Shown: positions 32,581-44,189, counted from the first letter of the stretch. The stretch is DNA of 64,000 nt from Dermatemys mawii (GCA_007922305.1 ML677335.1:43722218-43786217); one strand, 5' to 3'. The notes: generated by a model not told the origin, from the sequence alone. Translations and numbers: made by a program.

Positions 32581-35370
32581 ACCTGAAATTAAATATTGCA
32601 ATTTTCCCAATGGTTATTTCAAAACTTTATGCAAAATCAGAATTTTTGGGGGGGAAACTTTTTCGGAAGCTGCATTTTTTGTTCAATAAACATTTTGACA
32701 GAAAATTCTCAACCAGCTCTAAGTATATCACACAGTGCAACAAGGTTGTTCCTGGGGCTGGTAGTTAATTCCATAAATCCCACCCATTGCCTTATGGTGG
32801 AGACCCCTTCTACTACTTTTGTGGGAGACAGGAATTTACTCAGAAATCACTCTGTCAGGACAAGGATGTGCGTGGTCTGACCTAGTTGTTAGAGCTGGAT
32901 GCAAAAACTGGGAGCCAGGACCTAGGAATCAAACCAACGGTCAGAACTGAAGTCAGAAGCAGGCGAAGGAGCAGGGTTGGAGCAGGATAGGAATGTGGCT
33001 AGGAACGAGGCTGGTACAGGAGCAGTTGCCACTGAACATGCAAGCATTGAGCAGCCAGACGTGCTGCTACTGCTGAATTTAAATGCAGACCTGTTGGTTC
33101 CTTTCAGCCCATGAGCTGATTCTGCTGCAGACCAGCTGGGCTCGTTAACCTGCCTGAAGGCTGAACTGGCTAGCCCCAGGCTCAGCTGAGAGAACTCAAC
33201 CCCATGGTTCCTGGCACACTCCAGTGTTAATAGTCACCTTGATCAGCTAACACAGTCCCAGTGCCTGCAGCTTGGGTCTCAGACACTTATCGCGGGCCTC
33301 CTTCCTTCTGGGGTTTTGCCAGTCCTCATGTGCAGGCGCAGTACAGGTTCCTTGGGGCCACAGAGAAAGGCAGCCGTGGTGCCTGTCTCCCAGTCTAGCA
33401 CTCAGACATTTGGCTGCCTTGTCCCAGCAACAGCTGCTCATGCATTTTCTGCCAGCCCATGCAGTCCCTTCTCAAAAGACGAATCCCATTCTCCATTCGG
33501 AGGAGAGCTGGTGGCAGGAAGTAGGGATTTCCTTCCAGTTCTGCAACCAATAGAACTGACAGAAAATATTTTGACAGAACACTTTTCAGTTGCAAAAAAG
33601 GCAGTTTTACCCAAATAAAAACATTTTCTTGGCACGTGTCAAGTTCAGATAAATTGACAACAGGAAAGTCAAAAAGATTAGTTGCAACTTTCTGGTTTCA
33701 TTTTGATAATGTCAAGATGTTTCATTTTGTCAAGGTAAAATCATTTCCTTTTGACTTTCATATTTAATTTCATTTTGTTTAGATTTGAATATTGTAACAT
33801 TCATTATGATATTGTGTATTACATTATACAATTATGCTAATATTCTATTCAATATAGACAATATTTATATATGTAAATATATCAAACATTATAATGTTTC
33901 AACATTGAAATGAAATGTTTTTTACCTTATTAGAACAAGACATTTTGTTGTTTCCAAATCACAGGTTGGATCACAGATTTTTCTTCTTTCAGGAGATGAT
34001 TATATTTCAGCTTTTTGTTCTGATTCAGACCAAAAACAAATGTCAAAATGGCAGAATTTCTCATGTGGAGGAAATTCTGTATTCTGACCAACTTTATTTG
34101 TCAACAGGCAAAAGGAAACATTCTAGCAAAAGAAAGCAAGATAAGACCTTTTTTCTCCCACCTCTCATTCCAGCTTTACATTGGTACAACTGCCCTTGAG
34201 TTACTTCTTATTTAATCTAATCTCTGTGAGCTCAGAATCAGGACCTAGATTTATCTGAAAAGTTACAGACCTGCTGATCAATCAAAAACATAGGGCTGAC
34301 TGATTTCAGGTACACAGATATAAACACAAAGTAACTCTACTGAAGGCAGTGGTGTTTCTCTGGCTAACTGAGATCAGGTCTTGGTTCAATCCCTTCCCCT
34401 GGGACTTTTCAATTACTTAGTTTTACTGATTTCTCAGGACCCACAAATCTGAGCTGCTGTTTGAACATTTGTCCTCACAAGAATTAATTAGATTATCTTT
34501 AACTTTCATCCTCCCATCGCAGTTTCTTAGACTTTGGCTGGAATCCTGTTGAAAAGGATTTGCCATTCAGGCTCTAGACACATCTCACCATAGGCTTTCC
34601 TGCTCAGGGACACAGAAAAAAATTCCTTCTCAGGTCAACCATATGTTCAATGTTTGTTAACAAATAAAACACAAGAGAGAGCATTACACCATGCAGAGGA
34701 TTGTCACTTGTAACTAAAAAAGCCTTTAGAGCTGGAAATCATATAGCTTCCCAAAGATACATGTGAAGAATACAGCAGCATCAACACAAAATGTAGAGCT
34801 GGTTGAAATGTAAAATTTAATTTTTGCGCAAGTTTTTTGAAGAAAACAAAAATTAATTTTCTTAGAAATTAGAATTTTCTTTATTTTCCTTCCCTCTTTT
34901 TTCCAGTGGGAAAAGTATGGGTGGGAGAGGCAGGGGAGATGACAGAGAGGGGAAAAGAGTCCAGTGGAAAAAAAATTAAGAAGTGGCAATTTTTTAAAAA
35001 ATTTGAAAAAGGAATTTTGTTTCATTTTGAAATTTTTGATAAAAAAAAAGGAAAAAATAAAACAGAATAAAACCAGCCCTTTGACCTAATTGTTCGTTCT
35101 GCTGCAGTCAGTGCCAAATAAAATAAAATAAGGGAAAAAGGGGAAAACCAAAATTCTTAAATTATGACATTTCAGAAATGTTTCAGTTTTTTTCCAAGAG
35201 TGACATGAAACAACATTTTAAAATTAAGAGAACTGGGTTTTTTGTTTTATTTGAAAATTATCCCCCTGAAAAGAAAACTAACAAAAGAAATTCTTTGCTC
35301 ATGAAAAATTTCATTTTCTACAAAGCCCCATTTTTCAGAAGGAAAATGTTTCACCTAAAATATTGTGACC
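32581..35370. repeat. A/T-rich GAAA/TTTC repeat family, several copies
   Basis: Blocks at about 32581-32725, 33540-34060 and 34795-35370 share strings such as 'agagctggttgaaa', 'tttcattttg', 'gaaaatttc' and 'aatgtttca' on alternating strands. Further copies lie near 8900-9115, 37685-37760, 49425-49720, 50626-51030, 56541-56833 with 57951-58060, and 59060-59230. The words tend to be self-complementary, so the frequent open frames here are artefacts. The class is unknown to me; a decayed DNA transposon family is the likeliest source. DNA between the copies holds nothing recognised. Confidence 0.5.
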
Positions 35371-36049
35371 AGCACTAGTAATAAGGAGAGCTGGGCAGGG
35401 AAGAGTTTCCCTCTCCCCTGAATATTTACAAGTTCAGAATTTTTTCCCATTGAAAATCAGGGGGAAACTGAGACTGTATGAAGTTTTTTCATGAAGAAGC
35501 AGAGACCACCAGCCAGAATAGCCAATAGTACATTCTGAAGCAGTCAGGGCAGGCCCTAACCACTGGCCGTTGATAGAGCTCCAGGAAATTCTCTTTATTT
35601 TTGACATTTTTTTCATTTTATTTTGGGGTAATTTCTTGTTATTTCATCTGACCCATTTCCACTCCCTGGGGGTTGAGTTCTGCCTGGGGTGGGGGGAGCA
35701 GGCCCTATTGCTGGAAGGGTTGAGTCCTGCCCTTGGGAGGACTGGAAGGCCTTGGTGGTGGGATGAGGCCCTACCCCTAGGGAGATCTTGTTCCTGGGGG
35801 GCGGGATGGGGGAGGCTGTCAGAGGGGAGTTGCAGAGCATTCACGCTTGCCCTGCAGCAGTGGCTTCTGTCTCTGAGCGTTGCGACCTGGGGCACAGGGT
35901 CACCTAGTGCCACTCAACATGATGATGGTGGGCAGTTAGCCCATACCTGAGAAAAGCTACCATGACAAGGCACTATTAATAGCACTCTGATCACAGCTGT
36001 GACTGAAGCATGAAGAAGGCTCCAGACTCAGCTTTGAGCAATGAAACAC
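35371..36049. other. Intergenic, nothing recognised
   Basis: GC-richer patch at 35640-35900. The open frames on both strands there have no known motif. Confidence 0.35.
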
Positions 36050-36357
36050 TTTCTGTTGGGAGACTAAGAGCCCCTAGGTGGCAATCGCTGAGCTAACAAT
36101 GTAACTGGGACTCCTGAGAGGATATAAGTGGAAGGAACCGGAAGCCGGGGGAGCTCAGAAGGAAAGCTCAGAGAGTGAGCCTGGGTTGAGGTGGCAGGGA
36201 AGACTCTTGTGCCAAGCCTGTATTACACTGTTATGCTTTGCAAGGGAAGAATAAATACACACAAGCTGACAACTTGGTGTGTGTTTGTGACTGTGAGGCC
36301 ACACAAACTGGCCAGGCAGCGAAGTACACTGGGTAGTGACAGAGATACCCTGTGACA
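36050..36357 (+). mobile_element. LTR-like block with TATA and poly(A) signals
   Basis: A TATA-like 'gaggatataagtgg' near 36118-36131 is followed 120 bases later by 'gggaagaataaatacac' with AATAAA at about 36250-36255. The block ends 'ataccctgtgaca'. This promoter-then-poly(A) order in 300 bases is what a solo LTR looks like. The left end is uncertain and no target duplication was found. Confidence 0.35.
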
Positions 36358-36548
36358 GCTGCAACTCCTTATGACAGATCTCAATGCCCATTGCAGGGAG
36401 CCAGGCCCAGCCCCTGGGACAGGAGCTGCAGGAGTGGGCCCTGCGGGGTGAGTGTTTCATTTTTATGTCATTTTAACTGTGTTTTGTGTTACTGTATTTC
36501 ACATTTGCAGAAAGCCCGGGGCTCAAGCTGTTGACTCTTCATGGGCAG

Positions 36549-36591
36549 CTCTCTCTTTCTCTCTCTGTCTCTCTCTCTCTCTCTCCCTCTG
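36549..36591 (+). repeat. CT-rich microsatellite
   Basis: Forty-odd bases of nearly pure pyrimidine with (TC)n units. Confidence 0.85.
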
Positions 36592-36689
36592 GAGTGTTAA
36601 CCAGAAGTGCAAGTCTGCTCCTCAAAAATTATATTCGTAATGGGAAGGGGTGTTGTACAAAATGGACGCCAGGCGCTCATGAGTTCTGG

Positions 36690-36905
36690 TGAGGAAGGAT
36701 GGCTCAGTACTTATGGTTTTAACCTCAATTCAAGAGACCCTCCTTCAGTTCTCCGCTCTGCCACAGCCTTCCTGCATCATCCTGGACAAGTCACTTTCTC
36801 TGTGCCTCAGTTTCCCCTCTGCACAACAGGGATTGTAGCCCTTCCTTACAGCATGAGGTTGTTGTGAGGATAGATACAGTGAAGACTGTGAGGTGCTAGC
36901 TACCC
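36690..36905 (+). mobile_element. MIR-type SINE
   Basis: 'aaggatggctcagtacttat' heads the copy. The core has 'ctggacaagtcactttctct' and 'gtgcctcagtttcccctctg', and the 3' part 'aggttgttgtgaggatagat'. A fairly complete MIR in sense orientation. Confidence 0.75.
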
Positions 36906-37780
36906 ATTGGTGGGGCCAGGTAAGTACCTTAGATGGAAGATTCTGTTCCTAGCTCTGTCGCTGATGCGATTGATAAAAGTTCTGTGATTATGCATCTTCG
37001 TTATGGATCATCCACTTGGAAAAACTTAATTCTCTGGCACAAAGCTGCTTTTTAAACTATCACAGATACAGAAAAGCAGCAGCCCTTTGTTTCTGTCACA
37101 TGTTTATGGCTTAGCAATAGTTAAATTCAGCCTCCCCCATTGTGCTCCTTATATGCTACTTCCTATGATAAGAAAAAATCTTTATTGCAGTTAAAAGCTG
37201 TTTTACAGTGGAAATCCCACCTCACAGGTAACGAGCAAGGCAGTAGCAGGTGGCATCTGATCCCCCAAATCACCAGGAGCAGTCTCCCATCCTAGCTGGG
37301 ACTAAAAGCCACAGAAGCTGGGAGATGCTGAGCCCAACCATGTGACAGCGGGTATAACCCTTTCCAAAATGGACATCACCTTCATTTGATGAGGGCCAGA
37401 ATTAACAACCAGTCTCGGTCTGGTGCCCCTGTAAGTCACCTTTATTGAAGGTGTGAGAAGAAGGAAAATAAGCTTTGCCCATAGTGGAAAATCCCCGAAT
37501 GACTCAGTCTGGAAGAACTGAGGGAGAGAGGTGCAGGGCTTCCCAGGCTGCTTGGAAGAAAGTGGCATTCAGAGAAACAGGAGACAGTCCAACCCTCCCA
37601 GCTGCTGCACAGCATAGGCACTGAGGAGCACCGAGGGGACTATACACTGCCAGGCAAAGCCACTCCTAGGGCTGGCAGGGAAAGTCATATGGTGCATCTT
37701 CCCATTGGAAATCAAAACTTTCTGTGGAAAAAGGTCAATTTTGGTAAAATATTTAATCAGGAAAACTAATAGATGTATAG
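36906..37780. other. Intergenic, nothing recognised
   Basis: No gene recognised. The right part (37685-37760) is a GAAA-family fragment. Confidence 0.35.
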
Positions 37781-37880
37781 ATTCCAAGGGACCACTGTGA
37801 TCATCTAGCCTGGCCTCCTGATTAATAACACAGGCCACCAAGTTCCCCAAAACAATTCCTCTCTGATCGAGAGCAGCTCA
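37781..37880 (-). mobile_element. CR1 LINE 3' fragment
   Basis: 'gggaccactgtgatcatcta' and 'gcctggcctcctgattaata' are the complement of the CR1 3' UTR. They match in style 46712-46830. Confidence 0.65.
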
Positions 37881-38379
37881 TTTAGAAAAACTAATGAAAA
37901 GCAACCAGGAATGGATGAAACGGAAACACAAACATTTTGGTTTGAATCTACATTAATCTCTCAACCCACCTGAGCTGCTGCAATCCCTCATGGGAGTTGC
38001 AGTTTCCTTTTCCATGTGGCATTGCAGCAGTTCAACCATAAGGAGTGATAGCAGGGTATCCTGTGAGATGGAGTCCAGTCAGCTTGCAGGGCCCATTATT
38101 TAGAATGAGGAGGGACAAAAAACTTCTACTCCTATGAGGCACTCAGGTGGTTCAGGCAGATAGCGAGATTAATGTCAAGCCAAAACAAAGAATTTCTGTT
38201 CACACCTGTGTGGTACTTGTAGGGAGGAGCACAGGTGGTAAGAGGGCAGAGTTTGGAGGAGGCACCAGCAAGCCAGTCTGTGTGCAGCATCTCAATAAAC
38301 AGTTATTGTAATAAAGAGCCAGTTTAATTTTAGAAACATGGAGTCTTCCATATTATTGCCCAACACGTTACATGAATCA
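37881..38379. other. Repeat-like DNA before a CR1 copy
   Basis: A 'cccatgagg'-type inverted-repeat relative of 32335-32580 lies at about 37985-38100. About 38215-38370 has 'ctcaataaacagttattg' and 'gtaataaagagcc' poly(A)-type words and ends 'cacgttaca', like the right end of an LTR. Support is weak. Confidence 0.3.
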
Positions 38380-39722
38380 TGGTACACCAGTCTACTAGAA
38401 TTCTTTGAGGGAGTCAACAAGCATGTGGACAAGTAGGATCCAGTAGATATTGTGTACTTCGATTTTCAGAAAGCCTTTGACTAGGTCCATCATCAAAAGC
38501 TCTTAAGTAAAGTAAGCAGTCATGGGATAACAGGGAAGGTCCTCTCATGGATTAGTAACTGGTTAAATGGTAGGATACAAAGGGTGGGAATAAATGGTCA
38601 GTTCTCAGAATGGAGAGAGGTAAATAGCAGAGTTCCCCCTGGATTTGTACTGCCACCAGTCCTATTCAACATATTCATAAATGATCTGGAAAAAGGGATA
38701 AACAGTGAGAAAGCAAAATTTGCAGATGATACAAAATTACTCAAGATAGTTAAGTCCAAAGCAGATTATAAAAAGTTAGAAGGGGACCTCACAAAACTGG
38801 ATGACTGGGCAACAAACTGGCAGATGAAAATCAATGTTGATAAATGTAAAGTAATACACATTGGAAAACATAATCCTAACGATACATACCAAATGATGGC
38901 ATCTAAATTAGCTGTTACCACTCAAGAAAGAGATCTTGGAGTCATTGTGGATAGTTTTCTGAAAACATCCACTCAATGTGCAGCGGCAGTCAAAAACAAA
39001 AAAAGAACAGAATGTTGGGAATCGTTCAGAAAGGGACATATAATAAGACAGAAAATATCATATTGCCTCTACCAAAATACATAGTATGTCCACATCTTGA
39101 ATACTGCGTGCAGGTGTGGTTGTCCCATCTCAAAAAAAGATACATTGGAATTGGAAAGGAGCAACAAAAATGTTTAGGGGTATGGAACAGCTTCCACATG
39201 AGGAGAGATTAAGAAGACTAGGACTTTTCAGCTTGGAAAAGAGACCACTAAAGGGGGATATGATAGACGTCTATAAAATCATGACTAGTGTGGAGAAAGT
39301 AAATAACGAAGTGTTATTTACTTATAACACAAGAATTAGGAGGTCACCAAATGAAATTAATAGACAACCTGTTTAAAACAAACAAAAGACAGTATTTCTT
39401 CACACAACACACAGTCAACCTATGGAACTTTTTGTCAGAGGATGTTGTGAAGGCCAAGACTATAACAGGATTAAAAAAAGAACTAGATAAGTTCATGGAG
39501 GATAGGTCTATCAATGGCTAGTAGGCAGGATGGGCAGGGATCATGTCCCTAGCCTCTGTTTGCCAGAAGCTGGGAATTGGCAACAGGGGATGGATCACTT
39601 GATGATTACATGATCTGTTCACTCTCTTTGGGGCACCTGGCATTGACCACTGCCAAAAGATAGGATACTGGGCTAGATGTACCTTGGTCTGACCCAGTAT
39701 GGCCCTTCTTATGTTCTTATGA
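38380..39722 (+). mobile_element. CR1 LINE, 5'-truncated, degenerate
   Basis: A 1.3-kb CR1 copy. The RT motif DFQKAFD followed by a stop lies near 38461, FADDTKLL near 38720, DWATNWQMK near 38806, [10 protein letters not shown] near 39088 and LGLFSLEKR near 39218, reading in more than one frame. The end is 'ggcccttcttatgttcttat' near 39702-39722. An open frame at 38584-39084 covers the central RT. Several frameshifts and stops make it inactive. Confidence 0.9.
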
Positions 39723-40144
39723 AACAATTTAGACCATTCCAAGCCAAAAAATTGGAACTTTTTGTTCCATGCCAAGTTTAGATATTTTATCCTGCTTCAA
39801 AATGAAAACAAATATTTCAGTATCGGAATTTCCAGCATCAGAAATTCCATTTTCAATCTGCTCTAGTCATTCAGATGTTTCAAGAATACTGTTATTCACA
39901 CAAGAATATTATTTGGGAAAGGCACATTTTCTTTGCAAGAAGCCATATGTCAGATGAGGCCATTATGTTACAGATTCATGTAATAAACATAAATCCTGTG
40001 AATCTGAAGTTAGCAGACAGACTAATTATAGACCACTTATTGGTATAATAGATAATCAGGTCAAAGCAAGTTTACTGCAAGAAATAGGACTTTGTAGAGA
40101 AGAGTGAATGTTTTATGGCTGAGATTATAGGAACGATATAGTAT
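39723..40144. other. Intergenic, nothing recognised
   Basis: A GAAA-family fragment ('ccattttcaatctgctctag') lies near 39780-39870. The last four bases, GTAT at 40141-40144, are the left target duplication of the next LTR. Confidence 0.4.
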
Positions 40145-40597
40145 TGTGATGGGGCAAGGCCAGATGGCTATAGGAAAGTCCTGAAGAACAGATATGTTAG
40201 TCTCAGGCTAAACAAATCCCTGGTACCACTGGAACCTTCTAGAAATCAATAGAAACAGCTAGCCTGATTGGGACACCTGAAGCCAATCAGGGAGTGGCTG
40301 AAACCAGTTAAAAGCCTTCCAGTTAGTCAGGTGGGGATGGATGTCAGGAGCTGTGGGAAGAAGTTGTGCTGTTGGTGAGACTGAGTGGTAGACATATCAT
40401 ACACAAGGAAGGAAGCCCTGAGGTAAGGGTGAAGTGGAGTTTGAAGAAGTGAGAACTGCTGTGGGGAAGTAGCCCAGGGAATTGTATTATGTTTTGTGGC
40501 TAAAAGGTCAGCCATCTTAGCTGATACTATTAGGGTCCCTGGGCTGGAGCCCAGAGTAGAGGGCGGCCCTGGGCTTCCCCCTTTCTGCCTCCCCTAA

Positions 40598-43134
40598 CAC
40601 TGGTCTACAATTTTTTAGAAGTCGTCTGCTTCAGAGATAAAATGTGATATTTATTATGTATTTTGATGTGCTGAATTCAAATATGGCAATTAAAACAACT
40701 GATTGGCTACTGTTTCTAAGATATTTAAGTTTTTACATTTTATGTCTATGTATATTGCGTAGATAGTAGAGTTTTAATCATAAATTGTAAACCTAGGTCT
40801 TTTCATGTGTTTATGGTTGCTTTACATGATAATATTTCACCTGTCCTGTTTATGTAACACTTTAAAAATCAGCAAAAGGGTTATATGAATAAACTGTATT
40901 ATGAAACAAAAGGCAAAAAACTATTATGTACATAGTTTAGTCCTATTCAGTGTCTACTCGGCGCTTCTTGGCTTGTCTCTTGTATTCATGAAATGGAGCA
41001 TCTCTTGTCACTGTCCATCAATAGTCTGCAAGCGTTGATGGGCTCCATTTGCCCTGAGAGCGTTTCTCCATTGTTGCAATGTCCTGGTGAAATCGCTCGC
41101 CGTGCTCGTCGCTCACTGCTCCGCAGTTCAGTAGAAAAAAATCTAGATGAGAGTGCAAAAAATGTATCTTTAGTGACATGTTGCAACCAAGGCTTTTGTA
41201 TGCCTTGAGGAGGTTTTCCACCAACAACCTGTAGTTGTCTGCCTTATTGTTTCCGAGAAAATGTATTGCCACTGACTGGAAGGCTTTCCATGCCGTCTTT
41301 TCCTTGCCACGCAGTGCATGGTCAAATGCATCATCTCGAAGAAGTTCATGAATCTGAGGACCAACAAAGACACCTTCCTTTATCTTAGCTTCACTTAACC
41401 TTGGAAATTTTCCACGGAGGTACTTGAAAGCTGCTTGTGTTTTGTCAATGGCCTTGACAAAGTTCTTCATCAGACCCAGCTTGATGTGTAAGGGTGGTAA
41501 CAAAATCTTCCTTGATTCAACAAGTGGTGGATGCTGAACACTTTTCCTCACAGGCTCCAATGACTGTCGGAGTGGCCAGTCTTTCTTGATGTAGTGGGAA
41601 TCTCTTGCACAACTATCCCATTCGCAGAGAAAACAGCAGTACTTTGTGTATCCAGCCTGCAGACCAAGCAAGAGAGCAACAACCTTCAAATCGCCACAAA
41701 GCTGCCACTGATGTTGGTCATAGTTTATGCACCTCAAAAGTTGTCTCATGTTGTCATAGGTTTCCTTCATATGGACTGCATGACCAACTGGAATTGATGG
41801 CAAAACATTGCCATTATGCAGCAAAACAGCTTTTAGACTCGTCTTTGATGAATCAGTGAAGAGTCTCCACTCATCTGGATCGTGAACGATGTTGAGGGCT
41901 GCCATCAAACCATCGATGTTGTTGCAGGCTACAAGATCACCTTCCATGAAAAAGAATGGGACAAGATCCTTTTGACGGTCAAGGAACATGGAAACCCTAA
42001 CATCACCTGCCAGGAGATTCCACTGCTGTAGTCTGGAGCCCAACAGCTCTGCCTTACTCTTGGGTAGTTCCAAATCCCTGACAAGGTCATTCAGTTCAGC
42101 TTGTGTTATGAGGTGTGGTTCAGAGGAGGAGGATGGGAGAAAATGTGGGTTCTGTGACATTGATGGTTCAGGACCAGAAGTTTCATCCTCTTCCTCTTCC
42201 TCATCTGACTCAAGTGAGAATGATTCTGGTGCATCAGGAACTGGCAGTCCTTCTCCGTGGGGTATTGGGCATATAGCTGATGGAATGTTTGGATAATGCA
42301 CAGTCCACTTTTTCTTCTTTGACAAACCTTTCCCAACTGGAGGCACCATGCAGAAGTAACAATTGCCGGTATGATCTGTTGGCTCTCTCCAAATCATTGG
42401 CACTGCAAAAGGCATAGATTTCCTTTTCCTGTTCAACCACTGGCGAAGATTTGTTGCACAAGTGTTGGGGCCCACCTCTTGTCTTGATCTCCAATTTTGC
42501 AGCCAAAATAAAGGTGATAGGCTTTCTTAACCATAGTGGTTATACTGCGTTTTTGTGATGCAAAAGTCACTTCATCACAAACATAGCAGAAGTTATCTGC
42601 ACTGTTCACACAAGTACGAGGCATCTCTGCTCACTTTGTCTAAACAGAAATGTGTCTCTTTGCAAAATCAAACACTGACAAGTAAGAGAGCACGACACTG
42701 TATGATTTCTAGAGCTGATATAGGGTAATTTGTTCAGCAGAGTGACGTAAGCTTCGTTATGATTGCATCATCCATGACTTGTAGGAATAACATGATGCAA
42801 TTCATATCATGTATGCTGCAATACCAGCTTCAGATTGCATCATTCATTGTTTTGCCTAAAAAGCAAGTACTGTCCAAACCCAGTCATAGATTTATTCATA
42901 GATCCAGTCAAAGATGTATTTTAGTCATTTCTGGTTTTAACTGAGATCCCTTCCCTTTATAACTCACTTATCCTTTGCCATTCCCATGTCAAGGGTCGTA
43001 TATACTGACCCAATAGCATATCTTGAAAACTAGAGCCAATCAACAATTTTAAGCTTCATTTGCGTTCTCAGTGACCCAGAATTAGTAAAGTTTGACTACA
43101 TTTATTTCAGAAGCATTTTGGCTGTAGAGCAGTA
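40598..43134 (-). mobile_element. CACTA/CMC-like DNA transposon, 2,537 bp
   Basis: The plus-strand ends are CACTGGTCTACA on the left and, inverted, TACTGCTCTACA on the right (10 of 12 match). A second inner pair follows: 'tgcttcagagataaa' against inverted 'tgcttctgaaataaa'. TAA flanks it on both sides (40595-40597 and 43135-43137), and removing the element plus one TAA restores CCCCTAATTAATC, exactly the LTR 2 sequence. A 3-bp duplication with CACT(A/G) ends is typical of the CACTA (EnSpm) group of the CMC superfamily. One long broken transposase gene lies inside on the minus strand. The superfamily is an inference. Confidence 0.8.
40943..42624 (-). pseudogene. CMC-like transposase, frameshifted and with internal stop
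   Basis: ATG at 42624 opens MPRTC with a Cys-x2-Cys (FCYVC), a likely zinc finger. Near 42460 the reading passes to another frame, in which 485 residues stay open to TGA at 41018-41020. After the TGA the same frame continues 24 codons to TAG at 40943-40945. In the 485-residue part: an acidic/serine linker (about 80-118), Asp208 in LFTDSS, Asp262 in CGDLK, CCFLC with a following His (280-294), PPLHIKLGLMKNFV (327-340), and DEHGERFH (456-463) near the end. The two Asp and final Glu fit a DDE transposase. Similar proteins, as I recall, occur in turtles and arthropods. It is not functional as it stands. Confidence 0.8.
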
Positions 43135-43343
43135 TAATTAATCTCTGAGATTGGGAGACAACAGAGACTGTGCCAGGAAAGATAGCTTCTCCTCACTGGC
43201 TTATGACGAAAATGGCTCAATAGGCTATGACCTTGTCTCTAGAGAAAGAAGGGCTACGTGGAGGGTCACAGTAAGCCTCTGAGGCTAGTGAAATCCGTCA
43301 GAAAACGCAGAATCCACGAAAATAAGGACAGAGCTTTGTCACA

Positions 43344-43470
43344 GTATTTAGTGAAACATATTTTACCCCGTCCTCCAAGCCTAACACTTGGCACGGCATT
43401 TGGATCTGCTGATGACATCATTACAGTGGTAGAAACCTCATATAATTTGTGTGTGTGTGTGTGTGTGTGT
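43344..43470. other. Spacer between two solo LTRs, with (TG)n
   Basis: About 127 bases of pre-insertion DNA, including a TG microsatellite at 43449-43470 into which LTR 2 was inserted. Confidence 0.7.
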
Positions 43471-44189
43471 TGCGATGAGGCAAGGCCAGATGCCTATAGG
43501 AAAGTAGTGAGAAACAGGTATGTCAGCCGCAGGCTAAACAAATCCCTGGTACCATTGGAACCAAATGGCAGTTGCTCCAGGTTAATCAAGACACCTGGGA
43601 CCAATTAAGATCCTTCTAGGCAGTGGAGATAGCTATGTTGATTGGGACACCTGAAGCCAGTCGAGGACTAGCTAAAACCAATTAAAAACCTCCCAGTTAG
43701 TCAGCTGGGCGCGCATGTCAGGAGCTGTGGGAGGAAGTTGTGCTGTTGGTGAGACTGAGAGGTAGACACCATATCATACACAAGGAAGGAGACTCTGAGG
43801 TAAGGGTGAAGTGGAGCTTAAGGAAGCAGGGACTGATGTGGGGAAGTAGTCCAGAGAATTATATGTGTTCTGTTGCTAAAAGATCAGCCATCACAGATGG
43901 TACTATTAGGGTCCCTGGGCTGGAGCCCGGAGTAGAGGGTGGGCCTGGGCTCTCCCGTTTCTGCCTCCCCTAATTAATCTCTGAGATTGGGAGACAACAG
44001 AGACTGTGCAAGGAAGGATTGCTTCTCCTCACCTCCCTCGCTGGCTTATGATGAAAATGGCTCAATAGACTGTGACCCTTGTCTCTAGAGAGAGAAGATG
44101 TACGTGGAGGGTCACAATGAGCCTCTGAGGCTAGCAAAATCCACCAGGAAACACAGGATCCATGGAGACAAGAACAGAGCTTTGTCACA
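43471..44189 (+). mobile_element. Solo LTR 2, uninterrupted
   Basis: It begins TGCGATGAGGCAAGG and ends TTTGTCACA; length 719. GTGT lies on both sides (43467-43470 and 44190-44193). Because the host site is a TG repeat the duplication is less strong evidence here than for LTR 1, but the position is exactly right. It shows the complete order of the family, including the junction CCCCTAATTAATC at about 43967-43979 that is split in LTR 1. A TTAAAA box at about 43681-43686 could be the core promoter. Confidence 0.78.

Larger units (their letters stand above)
40145..43343 (+). mobile_element. Solo LTR 1, split by a DNA transposon
   Basis: The LTR consists of 40145-40597 and 43135-43343. The left part starts TGTGATGGGGCAAGG and the right part ends TTTGTCACA, so the outer ends are TGTGA...TCACA. 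The same two parts are joined without interruption in LTR 2 (43471-44189). GTAT occurs directly on both sides (40141-40144 and 43344-43347), a 4-bp target duplication as for Gypsy-like elements. No internal retroelement genes remain. The left part lacks a short stretch present in LTR 2 near 43560-43640. Confidence 0.8.

Noticed and set aside
35570..35950. A 126-codon plus-strand frame as a gene
   Set aside because: It starts within A/T-rich repeat sequence and overlaps equally long frames on the other strand.
41018..41020. TGA as a selenocysteine codon in the transposase
   Set aside because: No selenocysteine insertion hairpin is apparent downstream and a simple Cys-to-stop change explains it better.
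40943..42624. A domesticated host gene derived from a transposase
   Set aside because: The copy has a frameshift and an internal stop and is still flanked by its own inverted ends and target duplication, which fits an ordinary dead transposon.
43135..44189. A tandem duplication of about 210 bases (43135-43343 and 43971-44189)
   Set aside because: Both blocks are the right-hand part of the same LTR family; a split LTR plus an intact one explains all repeats with exact target duplications, so no tandem duplication is needed.
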